DNA from: Parvularcula sp964219355
GTDB lineage: Bacteria; Pseudomonadota; Alphaproteobacteria; Caulobacterales; Parvularculaceae
Reading direction: 5' to 3'
Length of the DNA stretch: 64,000 bases
Assembly (NCBI GenBank): GCA_964219355.1
Contig: CAXPOZ010000002.1
Location: forward strand, 1 to 64,000
Every line of letters begins with the position of its first letter. The first letter of the stretch is position 1. The translations under genes were made by a program, and so were the position numbers. Under the pieces are notes generated by a model, which had not been told where the DNA came from, did not search any database, and saw only the letters and a program-made list of their open reading frames with translations. Of this stretch, positions 34,324-43,764 are shown piece by piece.

Positions 34324-35052
34324 ATGATCCGTTCCGCCGTCAGTGTGGCCGTTCTGGCCGTCTCGCTTGGATCCGTCGCGTTCGCTGCGGAAGAGGGCGC
34401 GGGCATGCGCCTCGACGACCTCGAAACCGCGCTTTCGGTCACCGGCTGGGACATCGTGCACCGCACGGAAGCGACCGATGGCAGCATTGTGATCGGCGCG
34501 CGCAGCCATCAGGGCTGGCCAGTAATCCACACCCTCTCCAATTGCGATGAAGGCGCTTGTGCTGTCTGGAGCCAGGCCACCCCGCTTGAAAGCGGTCTTG
34601 TCGGCAAGGCGGTCAGCTATTCGGGCACCGGGCTCGACGCCTTTGGCAATGCGCTCTTCGGGGACCGAAATGCGACGGGCCAGCTCACGCTGCGCGCCGC
34701 CATGATCGGCGTGCCCTGTGATGCGGCCTGCCAGATGACCAAGATCGAGGAATTCGAGACTGCCAGCCGCGCGTCCTTTGACACGCTGAGCAGTGGCGAG
34801 GCTGCGACCCTGAGCGCAGGGCCGCACACCCGCGTGCCGGGCTGGACGCTGGCTGAGACGACCCTCTCTCATGCGGCCGTGCCGATGGATCACCGCCAGA
34901 TTGCGGCCATTGTCGGCGCCACCGATGAAGAAGCCGACCGCATGTCCGTGCGCTTTTCGGTGCCGGAGGCGGAGCGAACGCGGGTGACAACCCTGCCGGC
35001 GGTGGCAACATCGGCTGAGACGATCAGCTTCCCGCCGCTCCTGCCTGAATAA
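34324..35052 (+). CDS. Secreted protein of unknown function
   Basis: A 242-residue protein with a signal peptide (residues 1-21, cleavage near VAFA-AE). The mature part has four cysteines in two pairs (NCDEGACAV and CDAACQM), perhaps disulfide-bonded in the periplasm. The start at 34324 is chosen for the signal peptide; an upstream TTG would spoil it. The family is not recognised. It lies between yidD and thrS. Confidence 0.62.
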   Translation: MIRSAVSVAVLAVSLGSVAFAAEEGAGMRLDDLETALSVTGWDIVHRTEATDGSIVIGARSHQGWPVIHTLSNCDEGACAVWSQATPLESGLVGKAVSYSGTGLDAFGNALFGDRNATGQLTLRAAMIGVPCDAACQMTKIEEFETASRASFDTLSSGEAATLSAGPHTRVPGWTLAETTLSHAAVPMDHRQIAAIVGATDEEADRMSVRFSVPEAERTRVTTLPAVATSAETISFPPLLPE

Positions 35053-35144
35053 GCGGGCTTCACCCCCTCCCAGACTTGACCCGGGCCAAGAGTTCGCCGC
35101 AGAGACAGCGGCGGCGTCATGCCCTCATAACCAGACCGAATATC

Positions 35145-37112
35145 ATGCCTGTAATTACCTTGCCTGACGGCGCTCAGCGCCAGTTCGACACTGCCGTGAC
35201 CGGTGCCCAGATCGCCGAAGACATCTCGAAATCGCTCGCGAAAAAAGCCATCGCGCTGAAAGTCGATGGCGAGGTCCGCGACCTGTGGGATCCGCTCGAC
35301 GCGGATGCGAAGGTGGAGATCGTCACGCGCGACACGCCCGACGGGCTCGACCTCATCCGCCACGATGCCGCGCACCTGCTCGCGCAGGCGGTCCAGGCGC
35401 TGTTCCCCGGCACGCAGGTCACGATCGGCCCGGTGATCGAGGACGGCTTCTATTACGACTTTGCGCGGCCCGAGCCTTTCTCCACGGAAGATTTCGACGC
35501 CATTGAGAAAAAGATGGCCGAGCTCGTCGATGCCGATCTGCCGACACGCAAGGAAGTCCTGCCGCGTGATGAAGCGGTCGCGCTCTTCGAAGCGCAGGGC
35601 GAGAAATACAAGGCCGAGCTGATCCGCGATCTGCCCGAAGGTGAGGACATCAAGGTCTATCACCATGGCGATTGGTACGATCTCTGCCGCGGCCCCCACC
35701 TTCCGTCCACGAAGCATATCGGCAAGGCCTTCAAGCTGATGAAGCTGGCCGGCGCCTATTGGCGCGGCGATCATCGCAATGAGGTGCTGCACCGCATCTA
35801 CGGCACCGCCTGGGCCAATGAGAAAGAGTTGAAAGCCTATCTCACCCGGCTCGAAGAGGCCGAGAAGCGTGACCACCGCAAGCTCGGCACCCAACTTGAT
35901 CTCTTCCATTTGCAGGAAGAGGCGCAAGGCTCGGTGTTCTGGCACCCCAAGGGCTACACGATGTGGCTGGAGCTTGAGGCCTATATCCGCCGCAGGCTGA
36001 ATGATGACGGCTATCGAGAAGTCAAGACACCCCAGATCCTCGACAAGAAATTCTGGGAGCAGTCCGGCCACTGGGAGAAATTCTCACAAGGCATGTTCGT
36101 TGTGCCAGACGAAGTACCGAACACGGATGGCGAAGGCGACATCATCTCGGAAGATGCCAAATGGATGGCCATCAAGCCGATGAACTGCCCGGCCCACGTG
36201 CAGATTTTCAAGCAGGGCATCAAATCCTATCGCGACCTGCCGATCCGCATGGCCGAGTTCGGCTGCTGTCACCGGAATGAGCCGCATGGCGCGCTGCATG
36301 GATTGATGCGGGTGCGTCAGTTTACGCAGGATGATGCGCATATCTTCTGCCGCGAAGACCAGATCATCGATGAGACGATCCGCTTCCTCAAGCTCTTTGC
36401 GACGGTCTATGGCGATGTCGGCTTCACCGATATCTCCTACAAGATCGCGACCCGGCCGGAAGTCCGTGCCGGGACGGATGAGACCTGGGATCGGGCCGAG
36501 GAGATGCTCGAGACGGCGTTCAAACAGTCCGGCCTCGACTATGAGATCCTGCCGGGCGAGGGTGCGTTCTACGGGCCGAAGCTCGAATTCCACCTGCGCG
36601 ATGCGATCGGGCGGACCTGGCAATGCGGCACCTACCAGCTTGATTACGTTCTGCCTGAACGGCTTGATGCGTCCTATGTCGATGAAGATGGCTCGCGCAA
36701 ACGGCCGGTCATGCTGCACCGTGCCGTCTACGGATCGATGGAGCGCTTTATCGGCCTTCTGATCGAACATTTTGCGGGCCGGATGCCGATGTGGCTTTCC
36801 CCGACGCAAATCGCCGTCGCAACCATCACCACGGGCGTCAATCCCTTCGCCGAAGAAGCCGCTGCGGCCTTCCGCAAGGCGGGCCTGCGGGTTGTTACCG
36901 ATCTTCGCAATGAGAAGATCAACTACAAGGTCCGGGAGCATTCGGACCAGAAAGTGCCCGTGATCGCCGTCATCGGTGAGCGTGAGGCGGAGGAGAAGAC
37001 CCTGTCGATCCGCCGTCTTGGCTCGAAACAGTCAACTACCGTTTCGCTTGATGAGGCGGTGAAGATTTTCGCCGAAGAGGCGCTGCCGCCTGATCTCAAA
37101 CCGGCGGGCTGA
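35145..37112 (+). CDS. thrS: Threonyl-tRNA synthetase
   Basis: A 655-residue class II aminoacyl-tRNA synthetase. Order: TGS domain (1-60), editing/SAD domain with HDAAHLLAQAV and CRGPHLP, catalytic core with motif 2 MAEFGCCHRNEPHGALHGL split across residues 368-387 and zinc ligand in MNCPAHV, motif 3 and the C-terminal anticodon-binding domain with KINYKVREHS. It charges tRNA-Thr and edits Ser-tRNA. The ATG at 35145 starts the conserved MPVITLPDG; an upstream frame at 35076 is not conserved. Confidence 0.97.
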   Translation: MPVITLPDGAQRQFDTAVTGAQIAEDISKSLAKKAIALKVDGEVRDLWDPLDADAKVEIVTRDTPDGLDLIRHDAAHLLAQAVQALFPGTQVTIGPVIEDGFYYDFARPEPFSTEDFDAIEKKMAELVDADLPTRKEVLPRDEAVALFEAQGEKYKAELIRDLPEGEDIKVYHHGDWYDLCRGPHLPSTKHIGKAFKLMKLAGAYWRGDHRNEVLHRIYGTAWANEKELKAYLTRLEEAEKRDHRKLGTQLDLFHLQEEAQGSVFWHPKGYTMWLELEAYIRRRLNDDGYREVKTPQILDKKFWEQSGHWEKFSQGMFVVPDEVPNTDGEGDIISEDAKWMAIKPMNCPAHVQIFKQGIKSYRDLPIRMAEFGCCHRNEPHGALHGLMRVRQFTQDDAHIFCREDQIIDETIRFLKLFATVYGDVGFTDISYKIATRPEVRAGTDETWDRAEEMLETAFKQSGLDYEILPGEGAFYGPKLEFHLRDAIGRTWQCGTYQLDYVLPERLDASYVDEDGSRKRPVMLHRAVYGSMERFIGLLIEHFAGRMPMWLSPTQIAVATITTGVNPFAEEAAAAFRKAGLRVVTDLRNEKINYKVREHSDQKVPVIAVIGEREAEEKTLSIRRLGSKQSTTVSLDEAVKIFAEEALPPDLKPAG

Positions 37113-37116
37113 TCCC

Positions 37117-38307
37117 ATGCGCCGTGTGACCGCGATTCTGTTCGGCCTCGCGGCGCTGCTCCTGCCGGTCGGTGTCGTCTTGTCACACCGCAACGTGCCG
37201 GTCGTCCTTGTCCTGATCGCCCTTTGCGGCCTTCCTGCGTTGCGCCACTTTCGGCCGCAGCCGTGGGTGACGGCCGTCTTTGCCCTGATCGTCTGGGGGA
37301 TCGTCACGACCCTCTGGTCACCTTACGGCAATGCGGCAAGCTGGGTTGCCTATCTTGTCCTCCTTGGCCTGTTCGGCACCGCCGCGATGCAGGCGGGGGA
37401 GGAACGGGCTGCAAAATGGCTCGCCATCGGGACAGGGGCATCGCTCCTTCTTCTGACGATTGAGAGCTTGACGGGCGGTATCCTGCGAGACATCATCCCG
37501 CCAGAGGGGCGTCCGGATAAGGATGATGTCGCAACGGCGCGGGGGATCACCGTCATCATCTGCATGGCGCCGGGCCTTCTTCTTTATCTCTTCCAGTCTG
37601 CTGCGCTGAAAAATGAATACCGGCTCAAAATCGTCCTTGGCCTGCTCATCCCGCTAGGCATCTGCGCGGCAAGCTTTGATATCTCGGCCAATATGATGGC
37701 CTTCCTTGCCGCCCTCGGCGCGGCGGGGCTTGTCTGCCTCATCCCGAAATGGGGGCTGAAACTCGTTCTTGCTGCCGCGATTCTTCCTTTCCTTCTCATG
37801 CCTATTCTTGTGGCCGCCCTGCCGCCGATTGAGGAGCTAAGCCAGCTAGAGGCCGGGCCCCAGACATGGCGGATGCGGCTGATCATCTGGAAAGCGATCT
37901 GGGGCGGCATGTCCGATGGCTGGGCGCATTTTCTCTTCGGGCACGGTATTGAAGGTGCCCGGATCTATGGCGAGACCCTTGGGCAGATGAGCCTTGGCGG
38001 CCAGCAATTCGCCATCGATCTCGTCCCGACCCATCCGCATAATGTCTATCTGCAGATCTGGTTCGACCTCGGCTTTGTCGGTGCAGTATTCGCGAGTGTC
38101 GCCTCCATCATGGCGGGCCGTGCGCTGCTGTCAGCCTCATTACCCGTCCCGGTACGGGCGGCCAGCGCTGCACTGATCGCAAGCGTTGCCATCTTCGCGC
38201 TCACCGATGCTAGTCTCTGGACCCTGTGGCGCGTCGCCGGACCCCTGCTCGGGGCTTGGCTCATCCTTGTCGCGAGCCGATCCATGCGGCAGGGTGGGGC
38301 ACAATGA
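37117..38307 (+). CDS. O-antigen ligase/polymerase-like membrane protein
   Basis: A 396-residue protein with about ten transmembrane helices and the O-antigen ligase (Wzy_C) loop: TWRMRLIIWKAIW, then FLFGHGIEGAR and PTHPHNVYLQIWFDLGFVG around residues 248-325, where catalytic Arg and His lie in WaaL-type proteins. It starts four bases after thrS and overlaps the glycosyltransferase downstream by four bases. With that gene it forms a small polysaccharide unit that may act in lipopolysaccharide or exopolysaccharide finishing. Ligase or polymerase is not decided. Confidence 0.75.
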   Translation: MRRVTAILFGLAALLLPVGVVLSHRNVPVVLVLIALCGLPALRHFRPQPWVTAVFALIVWGIVTTLWSPYGNAASWVAYLVLLGLFGTAAMQAGEERAAKWLAIGTGASLLLLTIESLTGGILRDIIPPEGRPDKDDVATARGITVIICMAPGLLLYLFQSAALKNEYRLKIVLGLLIPLGICAASFDISANMMAFLAALGAAGLVCLIPKWGLKLVLAAAILPFLLMPILVAALPPIEELSQLEAGPQTWRMRLIIWKAIWGGMSDGWAHFLFGHGIEGARIYGETLGQMSLGGQQFAIDLVPTHPHNVYLQIWFDLGFVGAVFASVASIMAGRALLSASLPVPVRAASAALIASVAIFALTDASLWTLWRVAGPLLGAWLILVASRSMRQGGAQ

Positions 38308-39227
38308 GCAATCCATCCGTCACCGCGCTGATCGTTTCCTATCACACAGGGCCGCTGCTTTTTCGCTGCCTTGCAAGTGTGCTTGAACAGGCCGGTGCGC
38401 GCGAGATCATCCTGATCGACAATGGCAATCCGGAGGAGGTGCTGGCCCGCCTGCACGAGATTGCGGGTATCGATCCGCGCCTCAGAATTCTCTCCGGTCA
38501 CGGAAATATCGGTTTTGCGGCGGCCTGCAATAAAGGCGCCGAGGCCGCGAGCGGCACGCATCTCCTGATCCTCAATCCTGATGCGCAATTGCCCCCCGGC
38601 GGCTTGCCGACCCTCTGCACAGAACTGGGTCATGCCGAAGGGGAGATGAAGCTCATCGGCGGACGGCTCGTCGGCCCTGACGGGTTCGAGCAGGCAGGCT
38701 CGCGCCGCGCGGTGCTTACCCCGTGGACGGCGCTGGTTGAGATCCTGCGGCTTGACCGGCTTGCGCCAAAGCATCCTTATTTCCGGCGGCTCAATCACCA
38801 CACCGATCCCCTGCCAGAGCAGACGATCCCTGTGCCGACGATCTCAGGCGCCTGTATGCTGCTCTCCCGCGAGGATTATTTTGCGATCAGCGGCATGGAT
38901 GAGCATTACTTCCTGCATGTCGAGGATGTCGATTTCTGCCTGCGGTTCCGTGAGGCGGGCGGCGAGGTCTATTTCTGCCCCGCCGTCGATATCCTGCATG
39001 AAAAGGGATCAAGCCGGACCAGCCGCGTCCGGGTCGAGCGGTTAAAGGCGCAAAGCCTCACCCGCTATTTCCGGCGGCACTTTCCTGATCAGTACCCGCC
39101 GGGTTTCGTCAGTCTTGTCTGTGGACTTGTGTGGCTCGGGTTTGCTGGACGCGCCGCCCGTTCGAGGGTCACGTCCTTTTTCCGCTCGCTGGGGCAAAAG
39201 GCGGGCACAGCGCGCGCCGCCGACTGA
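38304..39227 (+). CDS. Family 2 glycosyltransferase (rhamnosyltransferase-like)
   Basis: A 307-residue GT-A enzyme. It starts VTALIVSYHTGPLLFRCL, has IILIDNGNPEE, the nucleotide-sugar site LILNPDAQLPPGG near residue 91, and FLHVEDVDFCLRFREAGG near 205, which is typical of WbbL-type transferases. A C-terminal helix may bind the membrane. The ATG overlaps the stop of the membrane protein by four bases, so translation is coupled. The donor sugar is not determined. Confidence 0.85.
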   Translation: MSNPSVTALIVSYHTGPLLFRCLASVLEQAGAREIILIDNGNPEEVLARLHEIAGIDPRLRILSGHGNIGFAAACNKGAEAASGTHLLILNPDAQLPPGGLPTLCTELGHAEGEMKLIGGRLVGPDGFEQAGSRRAVLTPWTALVEILRLDRLAPKHPYFRRLNHHTDPLPEQTIPVPTISGACMLLSREDYFAISGMDEHYFLHVEDVDFCLRFREAGGEVYFCPAVDILHEKGSSRTSRVRVERLKAQSLTRYFRRHFPDQYPPGFVSLVCGLVWLGFAGRAARSRVTSFFRSLGQKAGTARAAD

Positions 39228-39246
39228 TCCTTACCCCGCGCTTTTC

Positions 39247-39867
39247 TTATTCGCCCTTGGCGTTTTTCAGCTCTTCGCGCAGGCGGTCGATTTCCGCTTT
39301 CAGCGTTTCGACATCGTCGCCCATGGGGCCGCCAGCTTCCATGCCGCCGCCCGGTTTGGACAGGCCGAACATTTTGAGGCCCTGCTCAAAGAAGGCCATG
39401 TTCTGGCGCGCGGCATCCTCGAAAATCCGCATCCCCGATTGCGGCGCGGAGAAAGCCTCAGACACAGAGCGGCGCATCGCCTCCTGGTTCTTGCGGAAGG
39501 CGTTCATCGACATTTCGAGATAGGACGGCACAAAGCTCTGAAGGTTATCGCCATAAAGCCCGATCAGCTGGCGCAGGAACGGCACGGGCAGCAGGTTCTG
39601 GCCCTTGTTCTCTTGCTCAAAAATAATCTGGGTCAGCACCGCCCGGGTCAGGTCCTCGCCGGTCTTCGCATCGACCACGTGGAACTCGTCGCCATTGCGA
39701 ACCATCTCGGCGAGGTGGTCGAGCGTGACATAGGAACTCGTCGCCGTGTTATAGAGGCGGCGGTTCGCGTATTTCTTGATGACGATGCTCTCGTCGGAGG
39801 TGTTTCCGCCGGGGCGCTGGGCGCCGTTCAGGCCGGGGGCCTCGGTCATCGGATCAGTATCGGGCAT
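39247..39867 (-). CDS. phaR: Polyhydroxyalkanoate synthesis repressor PhaR
   Basis: A 206-residue repressor. The N-terminal PHB/PHA accumulation DNA-binding domain (about 27-90) reads IVIKKYANRRLYNT, LDHLAEMV and VVDAKTGED, and the PhaR C-terminal region (about 90-130) follows with PVPFLRQLIGLYG. The end is a charged coiled coil (LKAEIDRLREELKN). PhaR senses PHA and represses phasin and biosynthesis genes. It is divergent from phaA with a TGC-rich palindrome between them. The ATG at 39867 has AGGA nine bases upstream. Confidence 0.93.
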   Translation of the reverse strand: MPDTDPMTEAPGLNGAQRPGGNTSDESIVIKKYANRRLYNTATSSYVTLDHLAEMVRNGDEFHVVDAKTGEDLTRAVLTQIIFEQENKGQNLLPVPFLRQLIGLYGDNLQSFVPSYLEMSMNAFRKNQEAMRRSVSEAFSAPQSGMRIFEDAARQNMAFFEQGLKMFGLSKPGGGMEAGGPMGDDVETLKAEIDRLREELKNAKGE

Positions 39868-39949
39868 GCCTGCAATTCCTGTTTCTCTCAACGGGGATGA
39901 CGCCCTACATGCGGTGCGGCACAGACCGTTCGGGATGGACAGTACGATA

Positions 39950-39960
39950 TTGCACTGCAA
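39950..39960. promoter_or_regulatory. TGC-rich palindrome between phaR and phaA, candidate PhaR site
   Basis: TTGCA-C-TGCAA is a perfect dyad in the 151-base gap between the two starts. PhaR proteins are known to bind TGC-rich dyads near phasin and phaR genes. The fit is by pattern only. Confidence 0.45.
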
Positions 39961-40018
39961 AACCCAAGCGGGCGTTAACACTGAATACGCACCCAATGCA
40001 CCGGAAGGATAAAGAGTT

Positions 40019-41206
40019 ATGGCGCAGACCAAAGACATCTACATCGCAAGCGCAGCCCGCACGCCGATTGGCAGCTTCGGCGGCACGCTGGCACCGATGG
40101 CGGCAGCGGATCTGGGCAAGGTCGTGATTGCCGAGGCGCTGTCCCGCGCGGGCGCAGATCCTGCGCAGGTTGGCGAAGTCATCATGGGCAACGTCCTGAC
40201 GGCAGCCCTCGGGCAGAACCCGGCCCGTCAGGCCTCGATTGCGGCCGGCATCCCGAAAGAACGCCCGGCCATGACCATCAACCAGGTCTGCGGCTCCGGC
40301 CTTCGCGCGGGCATGCTGGGCGCGCAGATCATCGCAACGGGCGATGCCGACATCGTCGTTGCGGGCGGGCAGGAGAATATGTCTCAGGCCCCGCACGCGC
40401 AGCAAATGCGCAATGGCCAGAAAATGGGGCCGCTCACCCTCGTCGACACGATGATCGTCGATGGGCTGTGGGACAGCTTCAATGACTTCCACATGGGCAT
40501 GACGGCGGAGAACCTCGCTGAGAAATATCAGGTCAGCCGGGAGGAGCAGGACGCTTTCGCCGCTGCCTCCCAGCAAAAGGCCGCCGCCGCGCAAAAGGCA
40601 GGCAAGTTCAAGGACGAGATCGTCGCCGTCACCATTCCGGGCCGCAAGGGCGACACGGTGATGGAGGCGGATGAATATATCCGCGGGAATACGACGGCGG
40701 AGACGCTCTCCGGGCTCAAACCTGCCTTCAAACGCGATGGCGGTACGGTCACGGCGGGCAACGCCTCGGGCCTTAATGACGGCGCTGCCGCCATGGTGCT
40801 GATGAGTGAAACCGCACTGAAAGACTCAGGCGCCACCCCGCTCGCGCGCATTGCCAGCTTTGCGCATTGCGGCGTTGATCCTGCTTATATGGGCATCGGT
40901 CCGGCCCCGGCTTCGCGCCGCGCGCTCGAGAAAGCCGGCTGGTCGATCGGCGACCTCGATCTCATTGAAGCCAATGAGGCTTTTGCCGCGCAGGCCCTTT
41001 CGGTCGGCAAGGAACTTGGTTGGGATGCGGACAAAGTAAACGTCAATGGCGGCGCGATTGCGCTGGGCCACCCGATCGGCGCGTCCGGTGCTCGTGTCCT
41101 GACGACGCTGCTTTACGAGCTGAAGCGCCGGGGCGGCGGCAAAGGTCTTGCCACGCTCTGCATCGGCGGCGGCATGGGCGTCGCCATGTGCGTCGAAGTT
41201 GACTGA
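40019..41206 (+). CDS. phaA: Acetyl-CoA acetyltransferase (beta-ketothiolase)
   Basis: A 395-residue thiolase that joins two acetyl-CoA into acetoacetyl-CoA, the first step toward polyhydroxybutyrate. Active-site residues are Cys91 in NQVCGSGLR, His in GGAIALGHPIGASGAR near 350, and the second Cys in LCIGGGMGVA near 380. The NEAFAAQAL segment is intact. It is followed by phaB after a 69-base gap with a strong stem-loop. The phaA-phaB pair with divergent phaR makes a storage role more likely than fatty-acid breakdown. Confidence 0.95.
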   Translation: MAQTKDIYIASAARTPIGSFGGTLAPMAAADLGKVVIAEALSRAGADPAQVGEVIMGNVLTAALGQNPARQASIAAGIPKERPAMTINQVCGSGLRAGMLGAQIIATGDADIVVAGGQENMSQAPHAQQMRNGQKMGPLTLVDTMIVDGLWDSFNDFHMGMTAENLAEKYQVSREEQDAFAAASQQKAAAAQKAGKFKDEIVAVTIPGRKGDTVMEADEYIRGNTTAETLSGLKPAFKRDGGTVTAGNASGLNDGAAAMVLMSETALKDSGATPLARIASFAHCGVDPAYMGIGPAPASRRALEKAGWSIGDLDLIEANEAFAAQALSVGKELGWDADKVNVNGGAIALGHPIGASGARVLTTLLYELKRRGGGKGLATLCIGGGMGVAMCVEVD

Positions 41207-41217
41207 TAAAAAATATG

Positions 41218-41249
41218 GCGGGCGGCTAGAATCATCGCTAGCCGCCCGC
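41218..41249 (+). other. Stem-loop between phaA and phaB
   Basis: GCGGGCGGCTAG pairs with CTAGCCGCCCGC over 12 perfect pairs with an eight-base loop, starting 12 bases after the phaA stop. It has no T-run on the plus strand, so it is more likely an mRNA stabiliser or processing site than a terminator. Confidence 0.65.
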
Positions 41250-41275
41250 TGAGAATTTCCCAGGGAGAAAGAAAA

Positions 41276-42001
41276 ATGACAAAAGTGGCAGTGGTAACGG
41301 GCGGTACGCGGGGCATTGGCTATGCCATCTCCAAACGCCTCAAAGAAGATGGTTATAAAGTCGTCGGCCTTTACGGCGGCAATGCGGAAGCCGCGCAGAA
41401 ATGCGAAGGCGAGATCGGCATCAAGACCTATCAGTGCGATGTGTCGAATGCGGATCAATGCCGTGAGGTACTGGCCAAGATCGAAGACGAAGTCGGCCCG
41501 GTCGACGTGCTCGTCAATAATGCCGGCATCACCCGCGACGGCGCCTTCCACAAAATGGAAGACGACCAGTGGGAAGCCGTGATTAAGACGAACCTTGATT
41601 CCGCCTACAACATGACGCGTCCGGTCATCGACGGCATGCGCAACCGCAGCTTTGGCCGGATCATCAACATCTCATCGATCAATGGCCAGAAAGGGCAGTT
41701 CGGCCAGACCAACTATTCCGCTGCCAAGGCGGGCCTGATCGGTTTCACACGCGCGCTTGCCATGGAAACGGCGCGTAAGGGCATCACCGTCAACGCCATT
41801 GCGCCCGGCTATATCGCCACCGATATGGTCGCCGCCATGGATGAAAAAGTGCTCGATTCCATCGTCGCGCAGATCCCGGTTGGCCGTCTTGGTACACCGG
41901 AGGAAGTCGCCCACGCAGTGTCCTTCCTTGCTGATGAACGCTCTGGCTTCATCACCGGCGCGACGATCAGCCAGAATGGCGGTCAGTATATCGCGGCCTG
42001 A
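41276..42001 (+). CDS. phaB: Acetoacetyl-CoA reductase
   Basis: A 241-residue short-chain dehydrogenase. The NADPH-binding TGGTRGIG is at residues 8-15, NNAG near 81, and the catalytic Ser, Tyr and Lys in NISSINGQKGQ and NYSAAKAG near 135-155. It reduces acetoacetyl-CoA to (R)-3-hydroxybutyryl-CoA for PHB. GGGAGAAAG precedes the ATG. It is paired with phaA and ends at its own terminator. Confidence 0.95.
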   Translation: MTKVAVVTGGTRGIGYAISKRLKEDGYKVVGLYGGNAEAAQKCEGEIGIKTYQCDVSNADQCREVLAKIEDEVGPVDVLVNNAGITRDGAFHKMEDDQWEAVIKTNLDSAYNMTRPVIDGMRNRSFGRIINISSINGQKGQFGQTNYSAAKAGLIGFTRALAMETARKGITVNAIAPGYIATDMVAAMDEKVLDSIVAQIPVGRLGTPEEVAHAVSFLADERSGFITGATISQNGGQYIAA

Positions 42002-42027
42002 TCTCTCCGTTCAGAGATGAAAATCAG

Positions 42028-42057
42028 AAACCCCGGGGCGAAATCTCCGGGGTTTTT
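42028..42057 (+). terminator. phaB terminator
   Basis: AAACCCCGG (42028-42036) pairs with CCGGGGTTT (42047-42055), followed by further T. Confidence 0.88.
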
Positions 42058-42134
42058 CTTTGTTGGCTGGCGCCCCCGGGTGACGCCGCGCGTCAGGACC
42101 GCTAGTCACAAATGGAGATCTGAGGAGAGCTGAC

Positions 42135-43109
42135 ATGGCCGATTATCTTCGCTGGGGCGTGCTCGGGGCGTCGAATTTCGCGCTCAAGGAAATGTGCCCG
42201 GCGATTCATCTCGCCGCCAAGGGCCGCATTGCCGCCATCGCCTCGCGCTCGCCTGAAAAGGCAGCGCCACTCACCGCAATGGTGCCGGGCCTCAAAATTC
42301 ATGACAGCTATGACGCGCTTCTCGCCGATCCGGAGATTGATGCGGTCTATATTCCGCTCCCGAACCACCTTCATGTCGAATGGTCTGAGAAAGCGCTCCT
42401 CGCGGGCAAGCATGTCCTTTGCGAGAAACCTATTGCCCTCAAGGCGAAAGAAATCGACCGGCTGATTGCTTTGCGGGAGAAAACCGGCAAGCTCTGTGCG
42501 GAGGGTTTCATGGTCGTTCACCATCCCCAATGGCAGACGGTCAAATCGCTTCTGTCGGAGGGACGTATCGGTCGTCTTCGTCATATCGAAGGGCGCTTCA
42601 GTTTCTATAATGACGATAAGGGCAATATCCGCAACCGCGCCGATGCAGGCGGCGGGGCAAGCTATGATATCGGCGTCTACCCGACCGTGACCTCGCGATT
42701 CGTCATGGGGGCGGAGCCCGAAGTGATGGCCGCCCGGTTCGACTGGGAGAGCGGGATCGATACGGCGCTCTTTGCCGATCTTCTCTACCCGAATGATGTG
42801 ACCATGCATTTTTACTGCTCGATGCGCATGGCGCCATCACAGAGCATGCTGTTCCACGCCGATAAGGGTTGGATACGGCTGGCCGCGCCCTTCAACGCCA
42901 ATCGGTATCGCGAGACCCTGATCGAGATCGGCTATCCGGGCGGGCGCGAGGAGGTCATCCGCTTCCCCGGCGCCCAGCAATATGTCCTTCAGGTCGAGGC
43001 GTTCAACGAGGCAGCACTGAACGGCACATCCTATCCATGTCCGCTTGAATTCTCGGCCGGTAATCAGGTGGTGATCGACGCCCTTCACGACGCGGCAAAG
43101 CGGGGCTGA
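42135..43109 (+). CDS. Gfo/Idh/MocA family oxidoreductase
   Basis: A 324-residue NAD(P)-dependent dehydrogenase. The Rossmann motif GVLGASNFA is at residues 8-16, AVYIPLPNHLHVEW near 70, and the catalytic-region motif CEKPIAL near 97. DIGVYPTVTSRF, near 180, is the usual DxGxHxxD region in a variant form. Such enzymes act on sugars, dihydrodiols or biliverdin-like substrates; the sequence closest resembles the dihydrodiol dehydrogenase/glucose-fructose branch. GAGGAG precedes the ATG. It stands alone. Confidence 0.88.
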   Translation: MADYLRWGVLGASNFALKEMCPAIHLAAKGRIAAIASRSPEKAAPLTAMVPGLKIHDSYDALLADPEIDAVYIPLPNHLHVEWSEKALLAGKHVLCEKPIALKAKEIDRLIALREKTGKLCAEGFMVVHHPQWQTVKSLLSEGRIGRLRHIEGRFSFYNDDKGNIRNRADAGGGASYDIGVYPTVTSRFVMGAEPEVMAARFDWESGIDTALFADLLYPNDVTMHFYCSMRMAPSQSMLFHADKGWIRLAAPFNANRYRETLIEIGYPGGREEVIRFPGAQQYVLQVEAFNEAALNGTSYPCPLEFSAGNQVVIDALHDAAKRG

Positions 43110-43270
43110 GCGCCCCTCGCGCTTGCTGCCACGGGGGCTGTCGTCTCGGCCTCAAAATGAGATAACTACGCTTCAAACCTGACGCGATTTAGAGCTATTC
43201 CGGTCACGGTTTCGCCAGAATAGTATGACAGTCTTTGATGAGGAGGAGGGCGAATTTCATGGAGGGCACC

Positions 43271-43750
43271 ATGCATTATCTGGTTCGGAAACCCTGGATT
43301 TTCCCCTCGCGGCAACGCCGCCGCGTCAAGAAACTGGTGATCGCGCTCAGCATTTTCACCGCTTTCAACATGACGTGGTCGCAACTGACCGCGCATGCGC
43401 AGCAATCAGCCTTTGATGAGCTGACGGCGCCGTCAAACCTCGTTGCCGCCCCCGTCGGCAAACAGGGGCGGGCGGTCTATTCGGTGACCGGCACCGCGGT
43501 GCGGTTCGAATTCTCCCGATTCGACAAGGAAGGGACGATCCGCGTCATCTGCACGCGCGGGGTCGAGCCCTGCGGTGAGGCGGTGAAGCTCAAGGGCGAG
43601 CCGGCCTCGGGCGGCGACATGCTGTTCAAATCCCCGGACGGCAAGCCGGTCTTGCGCGTCACCTCCGCGGGTGGCGGCACGCTTTTCGGCGGGGCGAGCT
43701 TCATCCCGCAGGGCATTCCCAAAACCGGCGCTGCCATCGTGCGGAGCTAA
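43271..43750 (+). CDS. Secreted or anchored small protein of unknown function
   Basis: A 159-residue protein. A long basic N terminus (RKPWIFPSRQRRRVKK) precedes a hydrophobic helix and a cleavage-like TAHA-QQ near residue 44. The mature part has two cysteines (VICTRGVEPCG) and ends with a glycine-rich beta stretch. The ATG at 43271 has GGAGG five bases upstream. I do not recognise the family. Convergent with tadA, 14 bases between stops. Confidence 0.58.
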   Translation: MHYLVRKPWIFPSRQRRRVKKLVIALSIFTAFNMTWSQLTAHAQQSAFDELTAPSNLVAAPVGKQGRAVYSVTGTAVRFEFSRFDKEGTIRVICTRGVEPCGEAVKLKGEPASGGDMLFKSPDGKPVLRVTSAGGGTLFGGASFIPQGIPKTGAAIVRS

Positions 43751-43764
43751 AGGGCGGGTAGGTC

